Shown: positions 7,845 to 16,703, counted from the stretch's first letter. The stretch: DNA of 30,098 nucleotides from JAAFHN01 sp031421855 (GCA_031421855.1 JANOPN010000005.1:1-30098), one strand, 5' to 3'. A program made the numbers and translations. Notes: a model not told the origin generated them from the sequence alone.

Positions 7845-9047
7845 ATGACTCAGTGGAAACTGGCGCAACGCGCCGAACGCATGAATCCGTCGGTGATCCG
7901 CGAAATTTTGAAAGTGACCGAAAAGCCCGGAATCATCAGCTTTGCCGGTGGCTTGCCTTCACCCAAAACCTTCCCCATTGCAGACTTCGCACGAGCCTGC
8001 GCAACCATTTTGGCGCGCGAAGGTGAAGCAGCATTGCAATACGCTGCGAGCGAGGGTTTTCCAGCCTTGCGCCAATGGGTTGCCGATCAGCTCGCCAAAC
8101 AAAGCGCCGCGGCTGGCGTGCCGTGGGCTGTCGACCCCGATCAAGTGCTGATCACGACCGGGTCACAACAAGGCTTGGATCTCGTTGCCAAAATCTTGAT
8201 TGATGCGGGCTCGACGGTTTTGGTTGAAACCCCGACGTATTTGGGCGCGCTGCAAGCCTTTACGCCAATGGAGCCAGTTTTCGCAAGCGTCTCCAGCGAC
8301 GATGAAGGCGTGATGCTGGACGACCTGCGCGCCAAAGTGGCTGGGGCGACTGGGGCACGATTCATGTATGTGCTGCCGAATTTTCAGAACCCCACCGGGC
8401 GCAGCATGAGCCCCAAACGGCGCGAAGATTTTGTCGCGGCGGCCGCAGAACTCAATTTACCCATCATTGAAGACAACCCCTATGGTGACCTTTGGTTTGA
8501 CGAGCCGCCACCCGCGCCGCTGGCGGCCCGAAACACCGAGGGCACCGTGTACTTGGGGTCGTTTTCAAAAACCTTGGCCCCCGGTCTTCGCTTGGGTTTC
8601 TTGGTCGCCCCGAAAGCGCTCTACCCCAAACTGCTGCAAGCCAAACAAGCGGCCGACTTGCACACACCCAGCTTCAATCAACGCGTGGTCGCCGAGGTGC
8701 TCAAGGACGGCTTCATTGATCGCCACGTGCCGACCATTCGTGCGCTGTATAAATCTCAGTGCGAAGCCATGTTGGCGGCACTCGACCAACACCTTGCCGG
8801 CACAGGAATCACTTGGAACCGACCCAGCGGTGGCATGTTTTTGTGGCTGAACCTGCCCGCCCACATGGATGCCGTCAAACTGCTGCCGATGGCGGTTGAG
8901 CACAATGTCGCCTTCGTGCCCGGCTCGGCCTTTTATGCCGACAACCCGCAGACCAATACCTTGCGCCTGAGCTTCGTCACCGCCAGCGTGGACCAAATCA
9001 AGATCGGCATCGCCGCTTTGGCGCTGTCGCTCAAAGCGGCACTGTGA
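7845..9047 (+). CDS. PLP-dependent class I/II aminotransferase (2-aminoadipate-aminotransferase-like)
   Basis: This is a 400-aa fold-type-I aminotransferase. A strong AAGGAG (7831-7836) sits 8 nt before ATG 7845 and only 5 nt before GTG 7842, so ATG is chosen. Landmarks are FAGGLPSPKTFP near the N-terminus, LITTGSQQGLDL (PLP phosphate region), NFQNPTGRSM, EDNPYGDLWF and the Schiff-base lysine in GSFSKTLAPGLRLGF, with the substrate carboxylate-binding arginine expected in TLRLSF. The subfamily resembles LysN/KAT-type aminotransferases with broad specificity. It follows the EamA gene by 3 bp. It presumably transaminates an amino acid whose level is sensed by the MocR-type regulator; the substrate is not inferable. 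Confidence 0.92.
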   Translation: MTQWKLAQRAERMNPSVIREILKVTEKPGIISFAGGLPSPKTFPIADFARACATILAREGEAALQYAASEGFPALRQWVADQLAKQSAAAGVPWAVDPDQVLITTGSQQGLDLVAKILIDAGSTVLVETPTYLGALQAFTPMEPVFASVSSDDEGVMLDDLRAKVAGATGARFMYVLPNFQNPTGRSMSPKRREDFVAAAAELNLPIIEDNPYGDLWFDEPPPAPLAARNTEGTVYLGSFSKTLAPGLRLGFLVAPKALYPKLLQAKQAADLHTPSFNQRVVAEVLKDGFIDRHVPTIRALYKSQCEAMLAALDQHLAGTGITWNRPSGGMFLWLNLPAHMDAVKLLPMAVEHNVAFVPGSAFYADNPQTNTLRLSFVTASVDQIKIGIAALALSLKAAL

Positions 9048-9054
9048 AGCAGGC

Positions 9055-9390
9055 ATGTTCACTGCGGCATTTTTGTTCGAGCCCGGTGTGTTTGACGACC
9101 GCTATTTCGCACTCGACGCGCTGATTGACGCAGCCGCCAAGGCCACGCCGGGGTTTTTGGGACAAGAAAACTGGCAATCCGCCGACGGCCAGCGTGTCAA
9201 CGCCACCTACTACTGGGCCAGCGAGTCCGCGCTACAAAGCTTCGCCCGCCACCCCAAACACGTCGAAGCCAAAGCCCAATACAAGCAGTGGTATCGCAGC
9301 TATCAAGTGGTGATTTCACAGGTCATCCGAGCCTATGGCGACGGTGCCATGCCGCACATCACCCAATTGTTTGAACCAACCCCCACATGA
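9055..9390 (+). CDS. ABM-fold (antibiotic biosynthesis monooxygenase-like) small protein
   Basis: This 111-aa protein has the pattern of the dimeric ferredoxin-like ABM family: an N-terminal strand with FEP, a long helix (YFALDALIDAAAKATPGFLG), the NATYYWASESALQSFARHPKHVEAKAQ-type core written here only in part (YYWASESALQSF, HPKHVEAKAQ) and a C-terminal aromatic strand (WYRSYQVVISQVIRAYGD). Such proteins range from monooxygenases to heme or stress proteins, so the activity is not assignable. It starts 7 bp after the aminotransferase and overlaps the PhzF gene by ATGA (9387-9390), so it belongs to the same operon. Confidence 0.8.
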   Translation: MFTAAFLFEPGVFDDRYFALDALIDAAAKATPGFLGQENWQSADGQRVNATYYWASESALQSFARHPKHVEAKAQYKQWYRSYQVVISQVIRAYGDGAMPHITQLFEPTPT

Positions 9391-10250
9391 AAACACGCTC
9401 GTTTCAACAAGTCGACGTCTTCACAGCGGTGCCGTATCTGGGCAACCCCTTGGGCGTGGTGCTGGATGCCATCGGCCTCACAACCGAGGCCATGCAGCAT
9501 TTCACCAATTGGACCAATTTGAGCGAATGCAGTTTCGTGCTGCCGCCGGACGACGAGAATGCGGACTACAAGGTGCGTATTTTTTGCCCAGGTCGCGAAT
9601 TGCCTTTTGCTGGCCACCCCACGCTGGGCACCTGTCACGCTTGGCTCGCAGCGGGCGGCAAACCCAAGGGCGAATTCGTCGTTCAGTCCTGCGGCATTGG
9701 TTTGGTTCGCATCCGCCAAGACACTGCGAACAACCGCCTGGCGTTTGCTGCACCACCGCTGATCAAAAGCGGCCCGCTGCCCGAAGCTGACATTTCCCTC
9801 ATCGCGCGCGGTTTGGGCATCGAACCCAGCGACATCATTGCGCACAGCTGGTGCGACAACGGCCCCAACTGGCGCGGCGTGATGTTGGCGTCGGCTGCGC
9901 AGGTGCTGGCACTCAAACCCGACAGCGCCATTTTGGCAAATTTGGATATTGGCGTGGTGGGTCCGCGCGGCAAAGTGGGGGTTGTCGGTCACGCGGATGG
10001 CGACACCCAGTTCGAGGTGCGCGCATTCTTCCCTGGCAATTCAGGCCTGTGCGAAGACCCCGTCACAGGCAGCTTGAACGCCGCCATCGCCCAGTGGCTG
10101 ATCGGCTCGGGTGTCGCGCAACCAAACTACGTCGCAGCACAAGGCACTGCTATGGGTCGAGCAGGCCGCATCCATGTCGACCAAGTTGGCGCAGACATCT
10201 GGATTGGCGGCGCGTCGGTGACTTGCGTGAATGGTTCGGTGTTGCTGTAG
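9387..10250 (+). CDS. PhzF-family isomerase-like protein
   Basis: This 287-aa protein matches the PhzF/diaminopimelate-epimerase-like fold in length and motifs: QVDVFTAVPYLGNPLGVVLD at the N-terminus, the catalytic glutamate in NLSECSFVLPP, GRELPFAGHPTLGTCHA, and in the second half GLCEDPVTGSLNAAIAQWL. PhzF itself isomerises a phenazine precursor, but most family members have unknown substrates and no phenazine genes are present here. It is the last gene of the MocR-facing operon, coupled by ATGA to the ABM-fold gene. Its stop is only 10 bp from the stop of the convergent dbpA, with no room for a conventional terminator. Confidence 0.92.
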   Translation: MKTRSFQQVDVFTAVPYLGNPLGVVLDAIGLTTEAMQHFTNWTNLSECSFVLPPDDENADYKVRIFCPGRELPFAGHPTLGTCHAWLAAGGKPKGEFVVQSCGIGLVRIRQDTANNRLAFAAPPLIKSGPLPEADISLIARGLGIEPSDIIAHSWCDNGPNWRGVMLASAAQVLALKPDSAILANLDIGVVGPRGKVGVVGHADGDTQFEVRAFFPGNSGLCEDPVTGSLNAAIAQWLIGSGVAQPNYVAAQGTAMGRAGRIHVDQVGADIWIGGASVTCVNGSVLL

Positions 10251-10260
10251 CGAAGTGTCG

Positions 10261-11673
10261 TCAAAGTAGCCGAACTTTGACACCCTGCCCCTTGATTCGC
10301 CCTTGGCTGAGCCGCTGAGCGACTTGCTCGCCAATGCCGCGCTGAACCGCGACGTAGGTTGACCATTCATTGACCGTGATTTTGCCGACCTGTTCGCGGG
10401 TGTAGCCCAAGTCGGCCGTGAGCGCGCCCAGCACGTCACCAGGACGAATTTTTTCTTTGCGACCGCCTTGAATGTGCAAGGTTGCCATGGGCGGCAAAAG
10501 CGGCTCAGAGCTGGGTGGAGGCAAGTCGCTCAGTTTGTGCCAAGTCGACTCTTTGCCTTGCATTTGCTCAATTTTGCCGACATAACCCATCTCGTTCATG
10601 CTAGCCAAATTCAGCGCAAGCCCTTGCTCACCCGCGCGCCCGGTGCGACCAATTCGGTGAATGTGGACCTCTGAGTCGGGCGTCACGTCGACATTGATGA
10701 CGGCACTCAAGTTGGCAATGTCCAAGCCCCGGGCAGCCACATCGGTTGCCACCAACACGCTGCAACTTCGGTTGGCAAATTGCACCAACACTTGGTCACG
10801 CTCGCGTTGCTCCAACTCACCATACAAAGCAAGTGCGAAGATGCCCTTTTGTTGCAACACGTCAAGCAAATCTCGGCACTGCACTTTGGTGTTGCAAAAA
10901 GCCAAGGTGGTCTCAGGACGGTGATGCGCCAGCAACTGCGCGACCGCTTGGAGCCGCTCGGCTTGTTTGACTTCAAACCAGCGCTGCTCAATTTGGTTGC
11001 CCGAGTGTTGCGCCTCTACCGTGACGGTTTGCGGGCTGCGCATGAACTGCGCGCTGAGTTTCGCGATCCCTTCGGGGTAAGTCGCTGAAAACAACAAGGT
11101 TTGGCGCTCTTTGGGGCATTGCTTGACGACCGTGACGATGTCCGCATGAAAGCCCATGTCCAGCATCCGATCGGCTTCGTCGAGCACCAGGGTGTTGAGG
11201 GCGTCGATGCGAAGGGTGCCGCGCTCCAAATGATCCATCACCCGCCCAGGCGTGCCGACAACGATGTGTGCGCCATGCTCCAAGCTGGCCGCTTGGCCAC
11301 GCAGCGGCACGCCCCCGCACAACGTCACAACCTTGGTGTTTTCCTCAGATCGGGCCACCCGGCGAATCTCGGTCGCGACCTGATCAGCCAACTCACGCGT
11401 GGGGCAAAGCACCAAGGCTTGCACTGCGAAGCGCCGGGGGTTGAGGTTGGCAAGCAAAGGGATCGCAAACGCGGCTGTCTTACCACTGCCCGTCTTTGCC
11501 TGCGCGATGATGTCTTTGCCCAAAAGCGCCATGGGCAAGGTCGCGGCTTGAATGGGCGTCATCGCCACGTAGCCCAATTGGGTGAGATTCGCAACCGTGG
11601 CGGGCGAGAGCGGAAGTCGGTCAAAGCCCAAACTGGGGGTCGATCCGCTGGTGGCTGTTTTCTGAGTGGTCAT
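10261..11673 (-). CDS. dbpA: ATP-dependent RNA helicase DbpA
   Basis: This 470-aa DEAD-box helicase has the Q motif (GYVAMTPIQAATLP), Walker A AQAKTGSGKT, motif Ia PTRELADQ, DEAD in VLDEADRML, SAT in LFSATYP and HRIGRTGR. The C-terminal ~75 residues (GGRKEKIRPGDVLGALTADL, KITVNEWSTYVAVQRG, KGQGVKVRLL) match the DbpA RNA-binding domain, which directs E. coli DbpA to hairpin 92 of 23S rRNA during 50S assembly. ATG 11673 (MTTQKTATSG) is chosen because the frame upstream only reads through repeat copy D. It is convergent with the PhzF-like gene. Confidence 0.94.
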   Translation of the reverse strand: MTTQKTATSGSTPSLGFDRLPLSPATVANLTQLGYVAMTPIQAATLPMALLGKDIIAQAKTGSGKTAAFAIPLLANLNPRRFAVQALVLCPTRELADQVATEIRRVARSEENTKVVTLCGGVPLRGQAASLEHGAHIVVGTPGRVMDHLERGTLRIDALNTLVLDEADRMLDMGFHADIVTVVKQCPKERQTLLFSATYPEGIAKLSAQFMRSPQTVTVEAQHSGNQIEQRWFEVKQAERLQAVAQLLAHHRPETTLAFCNTKVQCRDLLDVLQQKGIFALALYGELEQRERDQVLVQFANRSCSVLVATDVAARGLDIANLSAVINVDVTPDSEVHIHRIGRTGRAGEQGLALNLASMNEMGYVGKIEQMQGKESTWHKLSDLPPPSSEPLLPPMATLHIQGGRKEKIRPGDVLGALTADLGYTREQVGKITVNEWSTYVAVQRGIGEQVAQRLSQGRIKGQGVKVRLL

Positions 11674-11700
11674 GCACCCATTGTCGGGCGTGATTGAAAT

Positions 11701-11742
11701 AGTAAAAATAATAGCAACAAACCCAATAGATTCGGAGACCAA
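11701..11742 (-). repeat. Dispersed repeat, copy D (intergenic, dbpA-fecR-like gap)
   Basis: On the minus strand it reads TTGGTCTCCGAATCTATTGG then GTTTGTTGCTATTATTTTTACT. It lies in the 82-bp gap between dbpA and the FecR-domain gene, just upstream of dbpA. The right hairpin arm is degenerate compared with copies A and B. Confidence 0.8.
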
Positions 11743-11755
11743 GCGCCAAAAAAGT

Positions 11756-12484
11756 TCAGAAAAACGACTTTTTAACCCAAGGAGCGCGTCGCCCAACACA
11801 TTTCTCGAGCGCGTCCATCTCTTCGTCTGTGTGGGTCTCGAATGGTGCCTCTTTGATCCAACTGCCGTCGATGGGCTCATCGATGCAAAGTCGTGGCGAG
11901 TGCTGGGTTCCTTTTACGATGGCTGACGCGCCGGTTCGATTGCTGGTGAGCTCCACTTCGCCGTGGCAGGTACAACAATACAAACCGTCACCGCGCGTCT
12001 CCAAATAGGTACCCGTGCCACGAATGCCGATCGTTGCGGTGGCGGTCGTGATGCGCAAACCGCCGGCTGAACGCTTACCAAAAGCCGACCCAACCGCACC
12101 CGTGACCAAGCGCAGCGCGCCGACCAAGGTGATTTGGCTCGGATTGGGTTGAATCACCAACTCGGTGCGCTGGCGCAAGAAAAAGGCATCGGTGCCGACA
12201 GCGAACCACAATTGGCCGTCGGACCCCGTTGTCAACGTGTCGCCAGGTTTGATGACCGCACGCTCACTGGTGATCCGCTCACCGTTGACTCGCACCAAAC
12301 CCCTGAGGTAATGAATGCCGTCAAAGGCGGTGGTTTTTACTGGCGGGAGTGCGGTACCGGGCGTTTGGGCGAGCACATGCCCAAATGGCGCCGCCACAAG
12401 CGCAGCGGCACCGACGACAACGCGCCGGCGGTTGGCCTGCTCGGGGCGGTCTGTCAGCGTGGTTATCAAACGGTTGGCGTGCAT
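11756..12484 (-). CDS. FecR-domain protein with Tat-type signal
   Basis: This is a 242-aa exported protein. ATG 12484 puts a Tat-like signal near the N-terminus (EQANRRRVVVGAAALVAAPFGHVLAQ in two parts: NRRRVVVGAAAL and cleavage after VLA). Starts at 12541 or 12562 are possible but would give a long N-region. The body matches the FecR beta domain: RGLVRVNGERITSE, IKPGDTLTTGSDGQLWF, and IGIRGTGTYLE before a cysteine-rich YCCTCHGEVEL. Classical FecR is a membrane-anchored sigma-factor regulator of iron uptake. Here no ECF sigma or TonB receptor is nearby, so that role is not supported. Divergent from a DsrE-like gene; role unknown. Confidence 0.8.
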   Translation of the reverse strand: MHANRLITTLTDRPEQANRRRVVVGAAALVAAPFGHVLAQTPGTALPPVKTTAFDGIHYLRGLVRVNGERITSERAVIKPGDTLTTGSDGQLWFAVGTDAFFLRQRTELVIQPNPSQITLVGALRLVTGAVGSAFGKRSAGGLRITTATATIGIRGTGTYLETRGDGLYCCTCHGEVELTSNRTGASAIVKGTQHSPRLCIDEPIDGSWIKEAPFETHTDEEMDALEKCVGRRAPWVKKSFF

Positions 12485-12671
12485 GAGAGCGTCTTCAAAT
12501 GGGTTGGAGTGAATGCCAATGACTGTCTTGTATGGTCGCATACGGGGCAAATTACCTTTCATCCGCGCAGCTTTGACCCCACTGAACCGGTGAAAATGCC
12601 TAATATGAAGCGTTTTAGCCCAGACGCTACGCTCACTTTAACTCGATATCACCAAAACCGGAGTCAACGAC

Positions 12672-13103
12672 ATGCACAGCAAGCCGATTCAAATCATTGC
12701 CCTCATCATTGCAAGCTTGGCATTTGTTGGTGTCGCTTGGTCGCAAGACAAAATCATCTATCACATCGACAACACCGAGGCACAGGCAACCAAGGGTCTG
12801 CGAAACGTGCGAAACCACCTCGATGTCGCGCCAGACACCCAAATCACGGTGGTGACGCATGCCGACGGCGTGGATTTTTTGATGGAGGGCGCCAAGGATA
12901 AAAAGAGCCCTGCGGTGGACTACACCGCCTTGGTCAGCGCCCTGAAGGCGCGCGGTGTGAAGTTTGAGGTGTGCGAAATCACGCTCAAGAATCGTGGCCT
13001 GAAGAAAGACCAGTTCATCCTCGACGCGGACTTCACCCCCTCAGGTGTGGTGCGCATTGGGCAGCTGCAAGTGCGCGAGCGTTTTGGCTACATCAAGCCC
13101 TGA
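12672..13103 (+). CDS. Exported DsrE-like protein
   Basis: This 143-aa protein has a Sec signal peptide (IQIIALIIASLAFVGVAWS, cleavage before QDK) followed by a DsrE/TusD-like fold: KIIYHIDN strand, QATKGLRNVRNHLDVAPDTQ helix-loop, TVVTHADGVDFLMEG, and the conserved cysteine in GVKFEVCEITLKNR. ATG 12672 is supported by GGAG 8 nt upstream. Periplasmic DsrE-like proteins are widespread in beta-proteobacteria and are thought to bind or transfer sulfur species or heme-related ligands; no specific activity is claimed. It is divergent from the FecR-domain gene across a 187-bp gap. Confidence 0.85.
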   Translation: MHSKPIQIIALIIASLAFVGVAWSQDKIIYHIDNTEAQATKGLRNVRNHLDVAPDTQITVVTHADGVDFLMEGAKDKKSPAVDYTALVSALKARGVKFEVCEITLKNRGLKKDQFILDADFTPSGVVRIGQLQVRERFGYIKP

Positions 13104-13110
13104 GCGTGTT

Positions 13111-13353
13111 TAGCCCGCATATTTCACCGTGAACGTGCTTTTACGGCTTTTTCCCCGACGAAGCGAGGTCATTTTTGTCGAGTCCAGTTTGTTCTCCCGC
13201 AAAAACACTCGACATCCATCGCATCCCCGCAGCGGGCGCAGCGCCACATCGCCCGCCTCGCTGGGGCATTGAGCCCCTGACGCGGCTGGCGGCGCGCCGC
13301 TGCATCCCGCTGCGCGGCGCGTTGGATGCCGTCACGATGAAATATGCGAGCTA
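13111..13353. mobile_element. Candidate MITE-like element between dsrE-like gene and recQ
   Basis: The 243-bp gap filler is bounded by 22-bp terminal inverted repeats matching at 20 of 22 positions: left arm 13111-13132 (TAGCCCGCATATTTCACC...) and right arm 13332-13353 (...ATGAAATATGCGAGCTA). A GTT trinucleotide abuts each arm on the outside, a possible 3-bp target duplication. The interior is GC-rich with further small palindromes (GGCGGCGCGCCGC) and has no convincing gene. The outer end supplies the TAG stop of recQ. It may be a MITE or an internally deleted insertion sequence. Confidence 0.55.
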
Positions 13354-15264
13354 GTTGGCGACGCAAATCCGCAGCAACTCCGCTCCGTAGGCTTGCAATT
13401 TTTTCTCGCCGATGCCACTGATGCTGCTGAGGGAATCCATGCTCGTGGGACGCAACGTGGCAAGGGTCTTGAGTGTTGCATCGTGAAAAATCACAAATGC
13501 CGGCAAGTTGTGCTCTTTGGCAACTTCAGCACGCCAAGCTTTGAGCGAGTCAAAAAGTGATTGGGCTGAGTCGTTGAGCTCACCCACTTCACCGCGACTG
13601 CTTCGCCCGCCCGCGCCGCGCACCGTGCTTGATTTTCGCGCTCGGCTCATCTTGGGTTCTGCGGCTTGGGCCTCGCGCACCAAAACCGGTTGTACGCCTT
13701 TCAGTATCGGTTTCGCGCCGGCCAGCAGCTCCAGCGTGTTGTACGCCTCGGCGTTTACGCGAACTGCCCCTACCGCCACGAGCTGGCGCATGACGGTTCG
13801 CAGCTGCACCTCACTGGTTGTCGCGGCAATGCCAAATGTGCTCAAGCCTTGGTGCGAAAACTGCGCCACTTTGGGCGTGGATTTGCCACGCAACACGTCC
13901 ATGATGTGCTGAGCCCCAAAACTGATGCCACTGGCTTGGTGTACCCGATAGACGCAGCTCAGCAATTGCTGCGCCAAAATCGACGCATCCCAGGTCAAGC
14001 CCGGTTGCAGGCAGTTGTCGCAATTTCCACAGGGCACACTGGGCTCACCAAAGTACCCGAGCAAGCGCACGCGTCGGCAATCGATCGCCTCTGCCAAGGC
14101 CAAGAGGGCGTCGAGCTTGTCGCGCTGAACTTTTTTGTATTCTTCGCTGGCTGACGGGCTCTCGTCGATCATGCGGCGTTGTTGCACCACGTCTTGCAAG
14201 CCGTAAAGCATCCAGGCGCTCGCGGGCTCACCGTCGCGCCCGGCACGGCCAGTTTCTTGGTAGTAACCTTCGATGTTTTTGGGCATGTCCAAATGCGCGA
14301 CAAAGCGCACATCGGGTTTATCGATGCCCATGCCAAACGCAATGGTGGCCACCATTACCCAGCCATCTTCACGAATGAACCGATCTTGGTTTTTTTGGCG
14401 CAACTCCACGCTCAAACCCGCGTGATACGGCAGTGCCTTGATGCCTTCGCTGGTTAACCAAGCCGCCGTTTCCTCAACTTTTTTTCGCGATAACGCGTAC
14501 ACAATGCCCGCTTCGTCGGGGTGTTCATTGGCAATGAAGCGCTTGAGCTGGGTGCGTCCGTCAGACTTTGGCGTGATGGTGTAGGCGATGTTGGGGCGAT
14601 CAAAGCTCGACACGAATTGCCGGGCCGCACCGAGCGACAAGCGCTCAACAATGTCTTGGCGCGTGAGCGCGTCAGCCGTGGCAGTGAGTGCGACGCGCGG
14701 CACACCCGCATAGCGCTCGGGCAGCACCGAGAGGTTGCGGTAGTCGGGCCTGAAATCATGACCCCACTGGCTCACGCAGTGCGCCTCGTCGATGGCAAAG
14801 AGGCCCAGTCGCCCCTTGGCGTAAACCGCGTCGATGAGCGCCAGCGTGCGCGGCGTGACCAAGCGCTCGGGCGCGATGTAGAGCAAGGTCAAGTCACCTC
14901 GCAAAAGCCGTTGCTCGAGTTCTCTGGCTTGATCCGCGTCAAGCGTCGAGTTCAAATAGTCGGCTGACACGCCGATTTCACGCATCGCGCCGACTTGGTC
15001 GTGCATCAGCGCGATCAGCGGCGACACGACGATGGTGGTGCCGAATTCGGCCTGACGCAAGAGCGCCGGCAACTGGTAGCAAAGCGATTTGCCACCGCCG
15101 GTGGGCATCAATACCAGCGCATCACCACCCGAGGCGACGTGGGTCACGATGTCTTCTTGGCCGGGGCGAAACTCGGAGTAGCCCCAAGTTCGCATCAAAC
15201 CCTCAAGCGCGGCAATTTTCAGGTCTTCGGTGGCGCTGATCGCAACGCTGTCTTGAGCATTCAT
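13351..15264 (-). CDS. recQ: ATP-dependent DNA helicase RecQ
   Basis: This 637-aa RecQ helicase is slightly longer than E. coli RecQ (609). It has motif 0 FRPGQEDIV, Walker A MPTGGGKS, DEAH in AIDEAHCVSQWGHDFRPDY (aromatic-rich loop included), ALTATAD, FDRPNIAY, the zinc-binding RecQ-Ct segment with clustered cysteines (VPCGNCDNCL), a winged helix and a C-terminal HRDC domain (SLKAWRAEVAKEHNLPAFVI, SISGIGEKKLQAYG). It acts in recombination and replication-fork repair. The last codon pair AAC-TAG enters the inverted repeat of the MITE-like element. It lies 41 bp downstream of the FAD-oxidase gene on the same strand and may share its transcript. Confidence 0.95.
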   Translation of the reverse strand: MNAQDSVAISATEDLKIAALEGLMRTWGYSEFRPGQEDIVTHVASGGDALVLMPTGGGKSLCYQLPALLRQAEFGTTIVVSPLIALMHDQVGAMREIGVSADYLNSTLDADQARELEQRLLRGDLTLLYIAPERLVTPRTLALIDAVYAKGRLGLFAIDEAHCVSQWGHDFRPDYRNLSVLPERYAGVPRVALTATADALTRQDIVERLSLGAARQFVSSFDRPNIAYTITPKSDGRTQLKRFIANEHPDEAGIVYALSRKKVEETAAWLTSEGIKALPYHAGLSVELRQKNQDRFIREDGWVMVATIAFGMGIDKPDVRFVAHLDMPKNIEGYYQETGRAGRDGEPASAWMLYGLQDVVQQRRMIDESPSASEEYKKVQRDKLDALLALAEAIDCRRVRLLGYFGEPSVPCGNCDNCLQPGLTWDASILAQQLLSCVYRVHQASGISFGAQHIMDVLRGKSTPKVAQFSHQGLSTFGIAATTSEVQLRTVMRQLVAVGAVRVNAEAYNTLELLAGAKPILKGVQPVLVREAQAAEPKMSRARKSSTVRGAGGRSSRGEVGELNDSAQSLFDSLKAWRAEVAKEHNLPAFVIFHDATLKTLATLRPTSMDSLSSISGIGEKKLQAYGAELLRICVAN

Positions 15265-15305
15265 AAGCCCTATTGTCGCGGGCCGCAGTAAGACAACCGG
15301 GGCGT

Positions 15306-16703
15306 CTATGGCAAGGCATCATGCGCAAGCCAGCCGCGCGTTTTCCCGGGGTTCATCAGCCCGTGCGGATCAGCGACTCGTTTGAAGTCTATTTGCGCGG
15401 TGTCGATCTCTTTCATGCCGCCGTCTTCAATGGTGTAGACGTGGTTGTCAAACACCAGGCAGCCGTCACGCTCAAACTCAGCCATGATTTCATACAGGCG
15501 GTCGCGGTCAAAGAAACTCACCAGCGGCAAGCCAAACGCGACATATTGGCCAAACTGAAAGCCGAATTCGTGGTGCTGTAAGACCTCGTCGCCCCAGCGC
15601 ACCATTTGCGCCTCGACCAAAGCCACGTCAATCCCAACACCATTAACCCAAGGGGCAACGGTTTGCAAATTGGTCCACGACCGGTCTTGGCGCAACGCCA
15701 TCAAGGTGGTGTGGTTGTAAGCGCATTCAAAGGCTGGCGGCAATTTCGCCTCGACCAGCTCGGCCTCGGTCATCGCGAGCGACTCACGCCCCCCGTGGGC
15801 TTGAACCCAGTCACGCCACGCCGCCAGCGCGCTTGGGTTCACCATCGAAAAAACAGCATCATGGGTGTGCGGAAATCGCTCGCCAAACGTCGACGCGTAA
15901 TAGGGCGCAATGCGCCGCTCCACTGCCGTGATTAAAAACGCGTCGATTTGCGGCCCACGCTCGCCGTGCATGGCCTCGCACGCGACACACCCGAACCGCA
16001 GGGCATCGGCATATGAGTCAAACAACGCGATGTGGTGAACCCAGTCAACGGCCAAGTTCAAGCTCAGAGTCAAGCGGGTAATGATGCCGTTGGTGCCATA
16101 GGCATGATGCACTTTTTGAATGTCGGCACCGCACAGCTCAATCAGCCTCGGAGTCTCCTCAAGGGTCAACACCTCGATCGCAACCACGTTACCCGCGTCT
16201 TTCAAAATGCCGTTGCGCACGCTGCCCGCGCCCGCATAGCCGCCCGAGATGAATCCGCCAATCGTGGCCATGTCTCGGGTGCTGGGGTACATCTTGATCT
16301 CAAACCCTCGGGCACGCACCGCGCGCTCTAAATCCATGATCAAGCACCCCGCTTGGACACTCACGGTCGGCGAGTGTCCGCCCTCTATCGACTCAACCTG
16401 ATTCAACCGCGTGATGTTGAGGATCACGCCACCCTGAAGCGGCACACACTGGCCGTAGTTGCCCGTGCCGCCACCGCGAACCGTGATGTTGACGCGGTGT
16501 TTGGCGCAGGCCGCAGCAACGCGGGTGAGCTCACCGAGGTTGGCGGGCGTGACGACGAGTTGGCCTCGTTTGTCGTCTAACAATTCGGTCAACACGGGGC
16601 TGTACCAAAAATAGTCGCGCGACTGCGCATCCAAGGTCGCGGCATCGGCGCTGCAGGCGACGCCGTCGATATCGGTCAAAAATTCTGGCGAAATGGGTTT
16701 CAT
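15306..16703 (-). CDS. FAD-binding (PCMH-type) oxidase, GlcD-like
   Basis: This 465-aa flavoenzyme has an N-terminal PCMH FAD-binding domain: LVVTPANLGELTRVAAACAK, the FAD pyrophosphate loop TVRGGGTGNYGQCVPLQGG, and ATIGGFISGGYAGAGSVRNG. The C-terminus NPGKTRGWLA is the family's usual end (NPGK). Relatives oxidise 2-hydroxy acids such as D-lactate or glycolate. Its ATG overlaps the TGA of the amidohydrolase gene (ATGA at 16700-16703), so it is the downstream member of the creatininase/ABC/amidohydrolase operon. In that setting it could oxidise a ring-opened product of the imported compound, but this is inference. Confidence 0.9.
   Translation of the reverse strand: MKPISPEFLTDIDGVACSADAATLDAQSRDYFWYSPVLTELLDDKRGQLVVTPANLGELTRVAAACAKHRVNITVRGGGTGNYGQCVPLQGGVILNITRLNQVESIEGGHSPTVSVQAGCLIMDLERAVRARGFEIKMYPSTRDMATIGGFISGGYAGAGSVRNGILKDAGNVVAIEVLTLEETPRLIELCGADIQKVHHAYGTNGIITRLTLSLNLAVDWVHHIALFDSYADALRFGCVACEAMHGERGPQIDAFLITAVERRIAPYYASTFGERFPHTHDAVFSMVNPSALAAWRDWVQAHGGRESLAMTEAELVEAKLPPAFECAYNHTTLMALRQDRSWTNLQTVAPWVNGVGIDVALVEAQMVRWGDEVLQHHEFGFQFGQYVAFGLPLVSFFDRDRLYEIMAEFERDGCLVFDNHVYTIEDGGMKEIDTAQIDFKRVADPHGLMNPGKTRGWLAHDALP

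Noticed and set aside
10251..10260. Terminator between the PhzF-like gene and dbpA
   Set aside because: Only 10 bp separate the two stop codons and no hairpin is visible.
13141..13366. Short minus-strand frames inside the MITE-like element
   Set aside because: Arginine/alanine-rich translation of GC-rich palindromes, no start signal, bounded by inverted repeats.
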